Shown in pieces: positions 27,037 to 27,410 of a DNA stretch of 27,410 nt. The stretch is taken from positions 1 to 27,410 of IMG/VR virus record IMGVR_UViG_3300025927_000423. The stretch is one strand, 5' to 3'. The first letter of the stretch is position 1. The number at the start of each line of letters is the position of its first letter. The translations under genes were made by a program, and so were the position numbers. The notes beneath the pieces were generated by a model that worked only from the letters and a program-made list of their open reading frames with translations, did not search any database and had not been told where the DNA came from. Source of the stretch: a virus.

Positions 27037-27410
27037 GCGATCGCATGGTCGACCCAACTCGGCAAGGCGGCGAGGACATCGGGCCGAAGCGCGCGCAGGC
27101 TATGCCTGAGATGACCTACGAGGAGGCGGTTGAGTACCACGAGAAATTCGCCTGGCGAGCGTTGCCGACCAAGAGCGACCAAGCACGAGCCGCGTGTATT
27201 CGCGAGGTCGAGCGACTCCGTTTAGCGAATACGGAGTTAGCCCGTGAAGCACTTTCGTTCGAAGGGGAGGCTCGGGAGTCGTCAGAAAAGCTCGTTCGCT
27301 TCTATGCTGCGCTGCCTGGTATCATCGTTTGCCAGGAAGGCGACCCGACCGTATGCATGCATGACCCACCTGGCTATTGTGCGCCGTGCTGCGGGGTCCG
27401 GCGGCGGTGT
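27033..27410 (+). CDS. Hypothetical protein, 5' part only (runs off the window)
   Basis: ATG 27033 overlaps the upstream TGA; 126 codons are open to the last base. The N-terminus has an EMTYEEAVEYHEKFAWRALP helix, then a long charged coiled coil (CIREVERLRLANTELAREAL), then a Cys/His-rich part (VCMHDPPGYCAPCCGVRRRC) that may bind zinc. Incomplete at the 3' end, so no family is assigned. Confidence 0.6.
   Translation, partial: MSDRMVDPTRQGGEDIGPKRAQAMPEMTYEEAVEYHEKFAWRALPTKSDQARAACIREVERLRLANTELAREALSFEGEARESSEKLVRFYAALPGIIVCQEGDPTVCMHDPPGYCAPCCGVRRRC

Overview
The window reads as part of the genome of a temperate bacteriophage (or integrated prophage) of an alphaproteobacterium. Support: tightly packed short genes with 4-nt start/stop overlaps, an endolysin and holin-like pair, a lambda-like immunity region (CI-type repressor, Cro-like regulator, repeated operators), a GapR/DUF2312 protein, and a rightward replication and recombination operon ending in a primase-helicase. 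The HTH protein at 4286-4816 has the sequence style I associate with Acetobacteraceae plasmid and phage proteins, so an acetic-acid-bacterium-like host is my best guess (inference). No integrase, terminase, portal, capsid or tail gene is visible.

Layout. (1) 1-1633: a leftward winged-helix gene with its own terminator and promoter, then the rightward lysis pair. (2) 1649-4816: AT-richer accessory region with poorly conserved leftward ORFs, a frameshifted HTH gene, a truncated membrane/coiled-coil ORF and a complete HTH gene. (3) 4735-6602: a leftward three-gene operon (PP-loop PAPS-reductase-like enzyme, catalytically truncated IS1595-type transposase, OMP-decarboxylase-like enzyme) behind a near-consensus sigma-70 promoter, with an exact match to the bacterial parS consensus just upstream. 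(4) 6914-12138: long leftward early operon of about 20 very small genes, ending upstream in a ParB-like gene. (5) 12139-13058: immunity region with the CI-like repressor between operator sites on both sides. (6) 13059-27410: rightward early operon with the Cro-like regulator, small membrane and zinc-finger proteins, GapR, VRR-NUC nuclease, a GNAT/Mom-like protein, a DNA methyltransferase, a Cas4/RecB-like exonuclease, a probable recombination partner, another PD-(D/E)xK-like protein, primase-helicase and dNTP pyrophosphohydrolase-type genes.

Most promising signals: an apparently structured RNA (13-bp closing stem plus three inner helices) in the only large gap of the right operon (21264-21378); a host-type parS in a phage that also encodes a ParB-like protein; the unusual operon in (3); a perfect 31-bp inverted repeat of GTGGGGTCA iterons after the primase gene; an apparent single-base change ATGA to ATTA that would remove one gene's stop and the next gene's ATG at once; and an amber codon inside a dATP/dGTP pyrophosphohydrolase reading frame.

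All calls are from reading the sequence and remembered family patterns; no searches were run.
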